From: Monoglobus pectinilyticus
GTDB lineage: Bacteria > Bacillota > Clostridia > Monoglobales > Monoglobaceae
Reading direction: 5' to 3'
Length of the DNA stretch: 64,000 nt
Assembly: GCF_002874775.1 (NCBI RefSeq)
Contig: NZ_CP020991.1
Location: 726,918-790,917, forward strand
In this document: one piece after another, positions 7,659 through 16,862 of the stretch
Position numbering within the stretch: the first letter of the stretch is position 1
Layout: the number at the start of each line of letters is the position of its first letter
Notes under the pieces: generated by a model
The model's database searches: none
Told to the model about the DNA's origin: nothing
Seen by the model: the letters and a program-made list of their open reading frames with translations, nothing else
Made by a program: the position numbers and the translations under genes

Positions 7659-8591
7659 TCAATCAAAATGACTGATTTGATCAGTTATTCTTCTGTTAAG
7701 CTCTTCAGCCGCATTATAACCCATACGTTTCTGTCTGTTATTCATAGCCGCAACCTCGAAAATAACGGCTAAGTTTCTGCCGGGCTTTACCGGAATAGTC
7801 AGCGATGGAATATCCAAGCCCAGAATATTGGTGTATTCATCCACAAGACCCAGCCTGTCATACTGCTTGCCCTTTTCCCAAGCCTCAAGATGTATTATCA
7901 TATCAATTTTTTCAGACTCCTTGACAGCGCCCATACCAAAGATATTTTTAACATCCACAATTCCTATACCTCTTATCTCAATAAAGTGTCTGATTATATC
8001 AGGAGACACGCCAATCAGCGACTTTGAGGAAACCTTTTTTATCTCAACGGCGTCGTCAGCCACAAGCCTGTGACCCCTCTTAATAAGCTCCACTGCCGTC
8101 TCACTCTTACCAACTCCACTCTCACCCAATATAAGCACTCCCTGACCGTATACTTCGACCAGCACGCCGTGCCGAGTGATTCTAGGGGCAAGTTCCACGT
8201 TAAGATATGCGTTTAGCGAACTTGTAAAAGACGATGTAGGCTGAGAAGTTCTCAGCATCGGCGTTTCAAACTCCTCAGCAAGTTTCAGCATCTCGGCAGA
8301 AGCATTACTGTTTCTAGTCAAAATGACGGCTGATATTTGTTTTTCAAAAAGTCTTTTAAGACTATTGTAACGAACCTCAGAAGACAATCCGGCGAGATAC
8401 GTATTCTCGACCATACCAAAAACCTGAATACGGCTCGGGTCAAAATAATCGAAAAATCCTGTTATCTGCAAGCCGGGTCTGTTAAGGTCGGCTGTATCAA
8501 TCAAAACTTCTTTATTCGGATAATAAAGTCTATCCAATTTCATTTCACGTATTACTTTTTCCAAATTAACAGTAAATACTTCTTTTTCCAT
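7659..8591 (-). CDS. hprK: HPr kinase/phosphorylase
   Basis: HprK phosphorylates HPr on Ser46 when glycolytic intermediates are high and so drives CcpA-dependent carbon catabolite repression; it also removes the phosphate. The 310-residue product has an N-terminal DRTGG-like domain and a C-terminal kinase domain with HGVLVEVYGQGVLILGESGV around residues 141-160 continuing into GKSETA (Walker A), and the family signature VDVKNIFGMGAVK with the GIGIVD segment. It is the first gene of a six-gene operon ending with whiA. A well-formed promoter lies at 8637-8665. Confidence 0.97.
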   Translation of the reverse strand: MEKEVFTVNLEKVIREMKLDRLYYPNKEVLIDTADLNRPGLQITGFFDYFDPSRIQVFGMVENTYLAGLSSEVRYNSLKRLFEKQISAVILTRNSNASAEMLKLAEEFETPMLRTSQPTSSFTSSLNAYLNVELAPRITRHGVLVEVYGQGVLILGESGVGKSETAVELIKRGHRLVADDAVEIKKVSSKSLIGVSPDIIRHFIEIRGIGIVDVKNIFGMGAVKESEKIDMIIHLEAWEKGKQYDRLGLVDEYTNILGLDIPSLTIPVKPGRNLAVIFEVAAMNNRQKRMGYNAAEELNRRITDQISHFD

Positions 8592-8636
8592 AAGGCAATA
8601 CCTCTGATTTTCAAATTAAATATCTTAAACAAAGTA

Positions 8637-8665
8637 ATTATACTATTATTAAAACCATTTTGCAA
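8637..8665 (-). promoter_or_regulatory. Sigma-A-type promoter for the hprK operon
   Basis: On the minus strand TTGCAA (8660-8665) is followed after exactly 17 nt by TATAAT (8637-8642), about 46 nt upstream of the hprK ATG. Confidence 0.75.
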
Positions 8666-8748
8666 TAGATTTTTCACTTTAAAGCGAGAGGATATAAACA
8701 TTTTCGGCTATTTTGTTAATAAGGCAAATAATTTATTATAAATATACT

Positions 8749-9245
8749 TGCGCGCCACGCGCTGCTGTGGTTCCAAATTAATGATTAAATTATAATATTT
8801 ATCATTAATTTACATCGAGTTTCCAGCGAATCACGTCTGGGTTGCGACCACATCTGCCGATGCTTGCCATAGCAAAATTTTATATAATTTTTTATTTTAA
8901 AATATTTTCTTATATGCTGAGTTTTTAGTGAACTTCGGAAGGACGCGCTTGCGCGTCTCGTTAGGTGAGCCGCCATATCACGCGCAGCGTGAACATATAT
9001 GCAACAGTTTGTTATAATACCTTTATATTTATCTTTTCCGCGACTGCGCGCCTTACGCGGCAGATTACATCTGCCCTACCGATGCTTGCTATTCCACTTT
9101 TTATATATAACTTTTTATTTTAAAATATTTTCTTATATGCTAAGTTTTGTTAGTGAACTTCGGGAGGACGCGCTTGCGCGTCTCGTTAGGCGAGCCATCA
9201 TCTCACGCGCAGCGTGAACATACTTGCAACAGTTTGTTATAATCC
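8749..9245 (-). repeat. Palindromic repeat locus A
   Basis: This gene-free stretch holds about two and a half copies of the modular repeat in reverse orientation. The full unit runs from about 8921 to 9096: terminal motif GTGAACTTCGGAAG, a GACGCGC-TT-GCGCGTC hairpin, CTCGTTAGGTGAGC, a TCACGCGCAGCGTGA hairpin, then the mirror half with GCGCGCCTTACGCG and a GGCAGAT-TAC-ATCTGCC hairpin. A second, truncated unit covers about 9126-9245 and a decayed half about 8749-8880. Short frames across it are spurious. Confidence 0.85.
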
Positions 9246-9303
9246 TTTTAATATTTGACATTTCCGTCTTATCTTATTGTAGTATTTCTTTGCCTTTTTA
9301 ATG

Positions 9304-9338
9304 AATATCGGAAGGCTTAAATATTGCCTTCCGATATT
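9304..9338. terminator. Perfect 13-bp hairpin, possibly a repeat-derived bidirectional terminator
   Basis: AATATCGGAAGGC (9304-9316) and GCCTTCCGATATT (9326-9338) are perfectly complementary. The stem carries the same TCGGAAGG motif as the ends of the intergenic repeat family, so it may be a minimal remnant of it. T-rich DNA follows on the plus side. Confidence 0.5.
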
Positions 9339-9409
9339 TATTTACCTTACACGCTTTCTTATATAAATATAAGAATATCAAAATTTTATTATTCTATATT
9401 ATAACTAAA

Positions 9410-9440
9410 ATGGTTCCGCACAACGAGCGGGCGGAACCAT
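9410..9440 (-). terminator. Terminator-like hairpin after the bile salt hydrolase gene
   Basis: ATGGTTCCGC (9410-9419) pairs perfectly with GCGGAACCAT (9431-9440), six nucleotides after the stop codon of the minus-strand gene. The following minus-strand run (TTTAG) is weak. Confidence 0.55.
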
Positions 9441-9445
9441 GACTG

Positions 9446-10420
9446 CTAATTCTGTTTATTTATCTGCTGTCCTTTTATCAAAGGATATGAGACTAACACC
9501 TTACTTTCCAAATCCTCGTTATACATATTTACAGCTGAGATTTGGCTGTTTTCATACGTTGTATAATAATATATCCCTTTATCCATATTGCAGCAGGAGC
9601 TGTATATTGTGATTTCATATTTTCCCTCCTGCATACATACACATCCCCTCTGCTGTGCAACAGACCCGAGAATGTGAAAAAACTGACTGATACTTTCAGA
9701 TTCCGACCAGCCTGATATTGAGTTTAATTTTGTAAACGCCGCTTTCACAAAACGGGAAACTGACGATAAATCCCCAGGAAGACCAATCCCTCCCATACCG
9801 CTGCAATACTCCTTTAACTTCACCTTATTTGAAAACTCATTTGTTGGCTCTTTTTTGGAAACTTTCATATAGTTATTTAAATTAAACATCTGAAAATCAA
9901 ATGTGGGATTGTTTGTTAAAACTCCCACGGAATTGTCGTAAACTTTTAACCCCTCTTTTACACACTCCACTGTAATTGAGCAGTCCTTATCAGCGATGAG
10001 CCAATGCAGCGGCGTGGAAATCAGCTTCTTATTAAAATTTACATTCCATATATTTACATTTTTCAGAAGTTTCTTTGTTTCTTCAACTGTTTCACACTGC
10101 CCTAATATCCATGGAATAAGCTCATATGGAGCGACGTTGTCCTTCCCCTCCGCAAAATCTTTATATTCGGCGTTATCCGGGAAATTCAGCCCCGCTATGC
10201 TCAGGCCTTTTTCATTGGTTGCATCATAATAAAGCGGATAATCATAAACCACATATGCCATGCCGATTATAGCATAGTGAGATTCCATATTTTTAACGCT
10301 TTGGAATGAAAATGGATAGTTCCGCGGAGTTATTGTTACTGTTTCAGTATAAGAAAAATAATAATCAAGGTTTCTGCCAAAATAGCTGTCAACTGTTTTA
10401 TAAGTTATTGCCGTGCACAT
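9446..10420 (-). CDS. bsh: Choloylglycine hydrolase family protein, probable bile salt hydrolase
   Basis: These N-terminal-nucleophile enzymes cleave the amide bond of glycine- or taurine-conjugated bile acids, or penicillin V. After Met removal, Cys2 becomes the nucleophile (MCTAITYK). The other catalytic residues of the family are in place: Arg16 and Asp19 (FGRNLD), Asn79 (AGLNFP), Asn170/171 (LTNNPTFDF) and Arg223 (GDLSSVSRF). Asn79 at the position where penicillin acylases often have Tyr favours bile salt hydrolase. The 324-residue length is normal and there is no signal peptide, so it is cytoplasmic. AAAGGCGG precedes the ATG. It is monocistronic; no bile transporter is adjacent. Confidence 0.85.
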   Translation of the reverse strand: MCTAITYKTVDSYFGRNLDYYFSYTETVTITPRNYPFSFQSVKNMESHYAIIGMAYVVYDYPLYYDATNEKGLSIAGLNFPDNAEYKDFAEGKDNVAPYELIPWILGQCETVEETKKLLKNVNIWNVNFNKKLISTPLHWLIADKDCSITVECVKEGLKVYDNSVGVLTNNPTFDFQMFNLNNYMKVSKKEPTNEFSNKVKLKEYCSGMGGIGLPGDLSSVSRFVKAAFTKLNSISGWSESESISQFFHILGSVAQQRGCVCMQEGKYEITIYSSCCNMDKGIYYYTTYENSQISAVNMYNEDLESKVLVSYPLIKGQQINKQN

Positions 10421-10684
10421 CTTATGCCGCCTTTCGAGATTTATTTTCTCTTCAGATTTTTATTCAAATTATATATCTATTATGTCTTAAACAGCGTATT
10501 GATAATCGTTTTAAGCAGTATCGTGCTTAAATATATTAATCTGATTAATCTGCGGCTCCGCTCTGTTCAAACACTTTAAAACTCCGCTTCAAACGTCATT
10601 GCTTTATAATCATAAGCCGGCGCCGGTACGGCATTTTTGAGTGTATTTTTTAAAATATATAAAATAATTTTGTGTATTTTAACC

Positions 10685-10713
10685 TTGAAATTTCTCCTAT
10701 CAAGCAGTATAAT
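10685..10713 (+). promoter_or_regulatory. Sigma-A-type promoter for threonine deaminase
   Basis: TTGAAA (10685-10690), 17 nt, TATAAT (10708-10713), about 50 nt before the ATG at 10765. The rest of 10421-10684 shows no gene. Confidence 0.75.
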
Positions 10714-10764
10714 AACAAATACTGCAGAAAAAACATATATATACCAATTTAAAGGAGAAGTAAT

Positions 10765-11958
10765 ATGGTCACCCTTGATAAAATATACCACGCGTCACAC
10801 GTCTTAAAAGAAATCATCAGACCGACCGAGCTTATAAAAGCTCCGAAAATCTGTCCTGACTGCAATCTTTACATAAAGACAGAAAATCTTCAGGTCACTG
10901 GTTCCTTTAAGGTCAGAGGCGCTTATTATAAAATCTCTCAGCTCTCAGATGAGGAAAAGAAGAAAGGCGTAATCGCCTGCTCAGCCGGAAACCACGCTCA
11001 GGGCGTTGCTCTTGCCGCAGCCAAAAACGGCATTAAGGCAAAAATATGTATTCCTGACGGCGCCCCAATATCCAAAGTTGAGGCAACCAAAAGCTATGGC
11101 GCCGAAGTCTGCCTTGTAAAAGGTGTGTATGACGACGCTTACGAAAAAGCTGTATCTTTAGTTGAAGAAACAGGAGCCACTTTTATACATCCGTTTGATG
11201 ATGAAATGGTTATTGCCGGCCAAGGTTCAATAGGGCTTGAGATTATTGAACAGCTGCCAAAAGTTGACGCCGTAATTGTTCCGATAGGCGGAGGCGGTCT
11301 CATCAGCGGCGTTGGGTTTGCTCTAAAATCGCTGGACCCGGATATTAAAATTTACGGCGTTCAGGCCGAGGGCGCCGCTTCAATGGTAAAATCCATAAAA
11401 GATGATGAAATAGAAACGCTGGAAGACGTTCATACCATCGCAGACGGAATCGCGGTCAAGACGCCCGGAGTCAACACTTTTGAAATCTGCAGAAAATATG
11501 TAGACGACATTGTAACCGTAAGTGACGACGAAATATCTACAGCTATTCTCGAACTTATTGAGCGTGAAAAAATGATAGCAGAAGGCGCCGGCGCCACTTC
11601 TGTTGCCGCCGCTATGTTCAACAAGCTTCCTATTAAAGGAAAGAATGTTGTTTGTCTTGTTTCAGGCGGCAACATAGACGTTACTATACTTTCAAGAGTT
11701 ATAAACAGAGGTCTCCAAAAAGCCGGACGTTTGGCTGAGCTGGTAGTAGAACTCACTGACAAACCGGGTCAGCTATTGGGAGTTTCAGAAATTATTTCAT
11801 CCTACGGTGCGAACGTTGTTTCTTTGGAGCATAACCGTTCGGATGAAAGACTTGATATAAACGACTGCGTGCTCAGAATATCCATAGAGACAAGGAACCA
11901 GGAACATTTGGATGAAATAAAAGACGCCCTTGTAAACGGCGGATTTAAAATTAAATAA
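10765..11958 (+). CDS. ilvA: Threonine ammonia-lyase (threonine deaminase) with C-terminal ACT domain
   Basis: A PLP enzyme that converts threonine to 2-oxobutanoate and ammonia. The PLP lysine is Lys49 in TGSFKVRGA; the phosphate-binding glycine loop IVPIGGGGLISG and SGGN near the end of the catalytic domain are visible. Residues about 325-397 form one ACT-like regulatory domain (ELTDKPGQLLGVSEIISSYG). At 397 residues with a single ACT domain it is the short clostridial type, which can serve isoleucine synthesis or threonine catabolism (TdcB-like). AAGGAG precedes the ATG. The next gene is RidA, which removes the reactive enamine this enzyme releases. Confidence 0.92.
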   Translation: MVTLDKIYHASHVLKEIIRPTELIKAPKICPDCNLYIKTENLQVTGSFKVRGAYYKISQLSDEEKKKGVIACSAGNHAQGVALAAAKNGIKAKICIPDGAPISKVEATKSYGAEVCLVKGVYDDAYEKAVSLVEETGATFIHPFDDEMVIAGQGSIGLEIIEQLPKVDAVIVPIGGGGLISGVGFALKSLDPDIKIYGVQAEGAASMVKSIKDDEIETLEDVHTIADGIAVKTPGVNTFEICRKYVDDIVTVSDDEISTAILELIEREKMIAEGAGATSVAAAMFNKLPIKGKNVVCLVSGGNIDVTILSRVINRGLQKAGRLAELVVELTDKPGQLLGVSEIISSYGANVVSLEHNRSDERLDINDCVLRISIETRNQEHLDEIKDALVNGGFKIK

Positions 11959-11996
11959 ATCATTATTCAAAGATATATATTACAGGAGGTATAATG

Positions 11997-12368
11997 ATGA
12001 ACAAAATATACACAAATAATGCACCGGAAGCTATAGGACCTTACTCACAGGCAGTTGAATGCGGAGGGCTCATATATACGTCCGGACAGATTGCTATAAA
12101 TCCCGAAAGCGGACAGATTGAAAGCAATGACATAAAAGGTCAGACAACGCAGGTTATGAAGAATCTGACTGCAGTGCTTGAAGCGGCCGGAAGCTCAGTA
12201 GACAAGGCGATAAAAACAGTTTGCTTTTTAGCGGACATGAATGATTTTGCCTCATTCAATGAGATTTACGGAGAATATTTCACATCCAAGCCTGCACGCT
12301 CCTGCGTAGCTGTTAAGCAGCTTCCCAAAAATGCGCTTGTAGAAGTGGAAGTTATAGCCGAAAAATAA
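11997..12368 (+). CDS. ridA: RidA family 2-iminobutanoate/2-iminopropanoate deaminase
   Basis: RidA hydrolyses the enamine/imine intermediates released by PLP enzymes such as threonine deaminase, preventing damage to other PLP enzymes. The 123-residue product has the family landmarks AIGPYSQAV, YTSGQIAINP, the substrate-binding arginine in SKPARSCVAV and the end LVEVEVIA. Two consecutive ATG codons exist (11994, 11997); the second has better spacing to AGGAGG. It lies 38 nt after ilvA, with which it is evidently co-transcribed and functionally paired. Confidence 0.94.
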   Translation: MNKIYTNNAPEAIGPYSQAVECGGLIYTSGQIAINPESGQIESNDIKGQTTQVMKNLTAVLEAAGSSVDKAIKTVCFLADMNDFASFNEIYGEYFTSKPARSCVAVKQLPKNALVEVEVIAEK

Positions 12369-12485
12369 TAAAACAAATTATAGTTAAAGTCTATGCTGAA
12401 TAATTTAAATAATGTGAACTGTTCAGATTCAACATGCAATAAAATATCATAATACATTTATAGCATATTTAATTTTAAGCATATT

Positions 12486-12523
12486 AAAGACATCCAGTGG
12501 CAATATTGCCACTGGATGTCTTT
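12486..12523 (+). terminator. Intrinsic terminator after ilvA-ridA
   Basis: A perfect palindrome: AAAGACATCCAGTGGCAA (12486-12503) followed by its complement through 12523, ending in TTT-A-TCTT. It could also work for the convergent ferredoxin gene. Confidence 0.8.
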
Positions 12524-12615
12524 ATCTTGAATAATTAATTAATAAAACTATATCTACAGAAACCGCACATAACGTCTGCCTTACTCCTATATAGAAAATT
12601 AAAAGCCAAATACTT

Positions 12616-12801
12616 TTACTGCATTTCAAATGCGCCTTTGGGACAAAACTTCATACATTTTCCGCACAGTATGCACAAGTCATAATTTATCTGCGGTAAT
12701 GAATGACTGTCTTTTTGGGTAATCGCATTCTTAGGGCAGACTTTTATTGACGGGCATTTGTGGTTTTGCGGACACTTATCTTTATTTATAATTACTTTCA
12801 T
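12616..12801 (-). CDS. Small 4Fe-4S ferredoxin-like protein, 61 residues
   Basis: Likely an electron carrier or iron-sulfur subunit. The C-terminal half has a canonical CILCGKCMKFCP motif (C-x2-C-x2-C-x3-C-P). The N-terminal cluster motif is unusual: CPQNHKCPSIKVCP, that is C-x5-C-x4-C-P, so it may hold a different cluster or none. The start at 12801 follows an AAGGAGA site; the longer frame has no ribosome site. It is monocistronic and convergent with ridA, with no obvious redox partner nearby. Confidence 0.8.
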   Translation of the reverse strand: MKVIINKDKCPQNHKCPSIKVCPKNAITQKDSHSLPQINYDLCILCGKCMKFCPKGAFEMQ

Positions 12802-13311
12802 AGCTATGTATCTCCTTTTTATTATTTTTACCGCAAACATTAACCTGCCGCGGATTTACAGCATTAATATACTATTATTCAGAGGGCTTGTCAATTATTG
12901 ATACACAATTACATTTATTTACCACTCCTTTTTGACTTCTTCCTCTTTAATTAAATATGTTCAAAAAATTTAAAGGTTCTATAAAAAACTCTGACACTCA
13001 CAACAGAACCATTATAATTTTTATTTTTAGTCTTATAAATACTGCACATTCAGGATTTTGTTTTAATGTATAACGTTTTTTATAATTATTAAAAACTACC
13101 TCCTCTCTTTCCTTATATAATTAACTTTAAATCAATCTAAATTATAAATTGATTTATAAAATTAGTACTGAAGATATGCTGTATAAAATGTCTATATTTA
13201 TTTTTTATTCAATATTTACTATTTTTTACATCAGTAATAAAATTATATATATTTTTTCATTAATTCAACATATTTATTGTACAAGTTAAATAAATATTTT
13301 TCGACAAACTA
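12802..13311. other. AT-rich gene-free stretch
   Basis: About 510 bases upstream of the diguanylate cyclase with very high A+T. I find no frame with a ribosome site, no recognisable riboswitch core and no copy of the palindromic repeats. A weak GGTTCT/AGAACC hairpin around 12982-13013 is the only structure seen. Confidence 0.5.
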
Positions 13312-13340
13312 TTGCTATTTTTCATATAATATATTATAAT
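13312..13340 (+). promoter_or_regulatory. Sigma-A-type promoter for the diguanylate cyclase
   Basis: TTGCTA (13312-13317), 17 nt, TATAAT (13335-13340), about 35 nt upstream of the ATG. Confidence 0.65.
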
Positions 13341-13375
13341 ATAAAAATATATTAGATTAACAGGAGGGAGAGAAT

Positions 13376-15871
13376 ATGAAAATAAAAAGAACATTTTGCA
13401 CATATATTTTATTCTTTTCCTTATTTTTTGCGGTCACATTTGCATGTACGGCTGTCTGTTCTGCTGAAAACAACAGAACAATAAAGGTAGGATATCCTAT
13501 ACAAAGTTTAATGACCGATTTTGATGAAAATGGAAATTATACTGGATATACCTACGAATATCTTGAAGAAATAGCCCAATATACCGGATGGAGTTATGAA
13601 TTTGTTGAAGTTCCGGGCACAGCCGGCGAACAGGTCTCCGCTCTTATGGAAATGCTGAAAAATGGAGAAATAGACCTGATGGGAACAACGCTTTATGACG
13701 AAAGCATAAACCGGGAATTTGCCTATACCGGTCATAGTTATGGTTCTGTTGAGACGGTTCTGCAAACTTTAATCGGTCAAAGTAATGATACCGCCGTTGA
13801 CTCAATTGTTATACAAAATATGCGTATAGCCGTTACGTCAGATACAGATGAACAACATATACGCGAACTTAATGAATACTGTGATATGAATCTGATTACA
13901 CCTGAGTTTGTTGTCTGCGCAAATTATGAAGACCAAATAGACGCACTGAAAACAGGCCGTGCCGACGCTATGCTCAGCACCAGTTTGAGTGCTTCTGATG
14001 AACTTAAAACAATAGCAAGTTTTGCTCCTAAGCAATTTTATTTTATATTATCAAAAAATAACGCTTATAGCAGTCTTATGGCTGAACTAAATGAGGCAAT
14101 GCTTGATATTGAAGCCGCCGACCCATACTTTACGGGAAAGCTTTATAATAAATATTTTGTTTCAGACGATAAAAAAATAAAACTTTCAGATGAGGAACTG
14201 GAATATATCAAGGTAGCCGGTCCAATACGGGTAGGAGTTGATACAAGCCGTCCGCCGTTTGAATACAAAAATAAAAATACTGGAGAACTGAAAGGTATCT
14301 CTATAGAGTTATTGAATTATATATCAGAAAAAACAAATCTTCATTTTATATTTAAAGAAGCAAAAAATCAGGACGAATTATATAAAATGGTCAAAGACGG
14401 CACTGTCGACATAATAGCAGAAATGAATTATGACTATGATACCGCCAGAGAAAACGGGCTCGCAATGTCGCGTCCTTATACCTCAAGTCAGTATCTTCTG
14501 ATTATGGGAGATAATCAAAGTCAGGAAAATATTGTAGGAAAACGGCTTGCGCTTCCTAAATATTCTTTATACAAGGGAGAGACCATTGGAAAAGTTACGT
14601 GGTATGATTCTGTTTATGACTGCCTGATTGCGGTAAAAAACGGCAGAGAAGACTACACTTATATAAACTCTCTGACCGCCGAATATTATCTCAGCCAGCC
14701 CGGATATGAAAACTTGAATATGATACCTCAAACATATACGCCTGCAGTTTCTTGTTTTGGATTTCATAAACCCGTAAACAAAACCCTACTGAGCATAATG
14801 AATAAATTAATACTGACAATATCCGAAAACGAGCTTCAGGCCATAATAAATATTAACACAATACAGCAAAGAGATTATAACTTTGAATATTATATTTCAA
14901 AATATCCTATACAGATAATTTCCGGTATAGCCGGTATATTCTTAATTATAATGCTTCTGTTGATAATAATACTGGTTCAGCGCAACAGACGAAATAAAGA
15001 AATGCAGATAGACCTTCAAAAGCACCTCAGCTTATATTCAGTTTCTAACGACTATTTTTTTGAATATGATTTTAAGAAAAACACAATGGTATTCAACAAT
15101 CCTGATTTAAGCAAACAAGATGATTCAAAACTGATAGAATACATTTTTAATGACGCAGACCATGAGATGTCAGAGAAAAAAATGGAAGGCCGAGACGCTT
15201 TTCTAAATATAATACAAAGCGGCAAAGACGGAGTTATTGAAGCGCAAATATATTGCTTTGACGAGAACCTGCACTGGCTGCGCATAACAATGGAAACCAT
15301 ACGCGACGATAATGGAATGCCTCTCTATGCTGTAGGCAGAATCAATATAATCGACGAAGAGAAAAATGCAGAAGAAAGTTTGCTTGACCAAGCACAGCGC
15401 GACAGCCTGACTCATATCTATAACAACGAAACAAGCCGAAGATTGATTTCCAAAAGTCTGACCGAACTAACCGAAGCCGATATGAGCGCCCTGCTGATTT
15501 TAGATCTTGACAATTTCAAAAATATCAATGACACATACGGTCATCTATGGGGAGATAAAATGCTTCGCGCAGTTGCCGATTTACTGAAAAACAGTTTTCG
15601 TTCCAACGATATAGTCGCACGTCCCGGCGGAGATGAATTTTTGGTTTACATGAGCAAGATAAGGGATACAAAATCACTTGCTGAAAAATGCGCTTCCCTG
15701 TGCAGTTCAGTTCACAATATAAAACTTGATGACAACAATCACTTAACCATAAGCATGGGTGTAGCGGTCGCAAGAGCCGGAATGTATTATGACGTTTTAT
15801 ATCAGACTGCCGACCAGGCACTTTACAGGTCCAAAAATTCAGGACGGGATAAATTTGAAATAGTGGAATAG
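13376..15871 (+). CDS. Membrane diguanylate cyclase with two extracytoplasmic solute-binding sensor domains
   Basis: The 831-residue protein probably makes cyclic di-GMP in response to an external ligand. Order: signal peptide (1-30), first family-3 solute-binding domain from about 35 (IKVGYPIQ) to 265, second from about 283 (IRVGVDTSRPPFEYK) to 500, one membrane helix about 513-533, a PAS-like region about 545-655, and a GGDEF domain with an intact GGDEF motif at 751-755. An RSND inhibition site (742-745) lies five residues before GGDEF, the canonical product-feedback position. Family-3 domains usually bind amino acids. AGGAGG precedes the ATG and a strong terminator follows. No phosphodiesterase or c-di-GMP effector is in the window. 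Confidence 0.9.
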   Translation: MKIKRTFCTYILFFSLFFAVTFACTAVCSAENNRTIKVGYPIQSLMTDFDENGNYTGYTYEYLEEIAQYTGWSYEFVEVPGTAGEQVSALMEMLKNGEIDLMGTTLYDESINREFAYTGHSYGSVETVLQTLIGQSNDTAVDSIVIQNMRIAVTSDTDEQHIRELNEYCDMNLITPEFVVCANYEDQIDALKTGRADAMLSTSLSASDELKTIASFAPKQFYFILSKNNAYSSLMAELNEAMLDIEAADPYFTGKLYNKYFVSDDKKIKLSDEELEYIKVAGPIRVGVDTSRPPFEYKNKNTGELKGISIELLNYISEKTNLHFIFKEAKNQDELYKMVKDGTVDIIAEMNYDYDTARENGLAMSRPYTSSQYLLIMGDNQSQENIVGKRLALPKYSLYKGETIGKVTWYDSVYDCLIAVKNGREDYTYINSLTAEYYLSQPGYENLNMIPQTYTPAVSCFGFHKPVNKTLLSIMNKLILTISENELQAIININTIQQRDYNFEYYISKYPIQIISGIAGIFLIIMLLLIIILVQRNRRNKEMQIDLQKHLSLYSVSNDYFFEYDFKKNTMVFNNPDLSKQDDSKLIEYIFNDADHEMSEKKMEGRDAFLNIIQSGKDGVIEAQIYCFDENLHWLRITMETIRDDNGMPLYAVGRINIIDEEKNAEESLLDQAQRDSLTHIYNNETSRRLISKSLTELTEADMSALLILDLDNFKNINDTYGHLWGDKMLRAVADLLKNSFRSNDIVARPGGDEFLVYMSKIRDTKSLAEKCASLCSSVHNIKLDDNNHLTISMGVAVARAGMYYDVLYQTADQALYRSKNSGRDKFEIVE

Positions 15872-15938
15872 CGCACATATTAGACGCCATATAAATAAGA
15901 TAATTGTATAAAAGAATTATATTTTAACTTGATTATAA

Positions 15939-15966
15939 ATGAGCCCGGTATAATACCGGGCTCATT
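15939..15966 (+). terminator. Intrinsic terminator after the diguanylate cyclase
   Basis: AATGAGCCCGGTAT pairs with ATACCGGGCTCATT across one unpaired base, followed by CCTTTTATTTT. Confidence 0.85.
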
Positions 15967-16104
15967 CCTTTTATTTTAATAATATTATATTTTTTTATTT
16001 TATAATATTTTTCATGTCTGCCACATCTATTTACCGCCCCAATATCATATCTACAATTAGACAAAAATGATAAAGTCAAGTAAAATAAATAAATTCTATA
16101 GTAA

Positions 16105-16745
16105 ACAGTATTTTTAGTGAACTGCGGCAGGGCAAACTTTGTTTGCCGCGTTAAGTGAGCCATCATCTCACGCAAAGCGTGAACATACTTAGAACAGATT
16201 GTATTAATCCTTTTTGATTACATGTTTTCCCATGACTGCGCGCCTCACGCGGCGTACTTCGTACGCATTGCGTATTCATATTATTGACATTGTAGGTAAA
16301 TCAAAACAAGTTATTTTGTATCACACCCACCATACTGGTGGGGTCACAGACATTGTAGGTTATCAAAACATGTTACTTTGAATAACATCCATCTTTTCAG
16401 GTGGAGTCATACCTACCGATGTTTGCTACACCACATTTTATATAACTTTTTATTTAAAATATTTTCATATGCTGAGCTTTTAGTGAACATCGGTAGGTGT
16501 GACCACACTTTTAAAAAAAGTGTGTGTAATACATACTAACTTGTTTTGCCATTACATGCAATGTCATTAGTATGTATACTCAATGCAGACAACGTCTGCC
16601 TCGTTAGGTGAGCAACCATCTCACGCAAAGCGTGAACATACTTGGAACAGATTGTATTAATCCTTTTTGATTACAAATTTCTCCGTGGCTGCGCGCCTAA
16701 CGCAGCAGAGTGTAACCACAGCCCTACCATAGTTCGCCATGTGAG
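16105..16745 (-). repeat. Palindromic repeat locus B, with expanded inserts
   Basis: Two long units in reverse orientation. Each has the terminal motif (AGTGAACTGCGGCAGG, AGTGAACATCGGTAGG), a TCACGCAAAGCGTGA hairpin and the GCGCGCCT core. The hairpin slots here are enlarged: 16285-16420 carries two copies of a GACATTGTAGGT...AAAACA module each followed by a CCCACC/GGTGGG-type hairpin, and 16496-16602 carries a CACACTTTT/AAAAGTGTG hairpin plus a CATACTAA...TTAGTATG pair and a GGCAGAC/GTCTGCC-type stem. No gene is present from 15872 to 16918. Confidence 0.85.
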
Positions 16746-16833
16746 AATCTTAACAGGATCTGTTCATCATATTGTATCCTCTACAATAAATAGCTATATA
16801 ATTTAATGCTTTATTAAAAAATATAAATAATAC

Positions 16834-16862
16834 TTGACAAGCTTAACTGTAACTGTTATAAT
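16834..16862 (+). promoter_or_regulatory. Consensus sigma-A promoter of the rclA operon
   Basis: TTGACA (16834-16839), exactly 17 nt, TATAAT (16857-16862): a full consensus promoter, which suggests strong expression held in check by a repressor. Confidence 0.85.

Noticed and set aside
8785-9217. Short frames on both strands reading AHLTRRASASFRSSLK-like sequences, also at 15933-16175, 19410-20246, 38748-39011 and 42622-42825
   Set aside because: They are translations of the palindromic repeats, recur in every copy, lack ribosome sites and change with hairpin sequence.
10576-10791. 71-codon minus-strand frame overlapping the ilvA start
   Set aside because: No ribosome site, covers the ilvA promoter and start codon; hydrophobic content reflects AT-rich DNA.
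12802-13375. Riboswitch (for example c-di-GMP type) upstream of the diguanylate cyclase
   Set aside because: No conserved riboswitch core was recognised; the mapped promoter leaves a leader of only about 30 nt.
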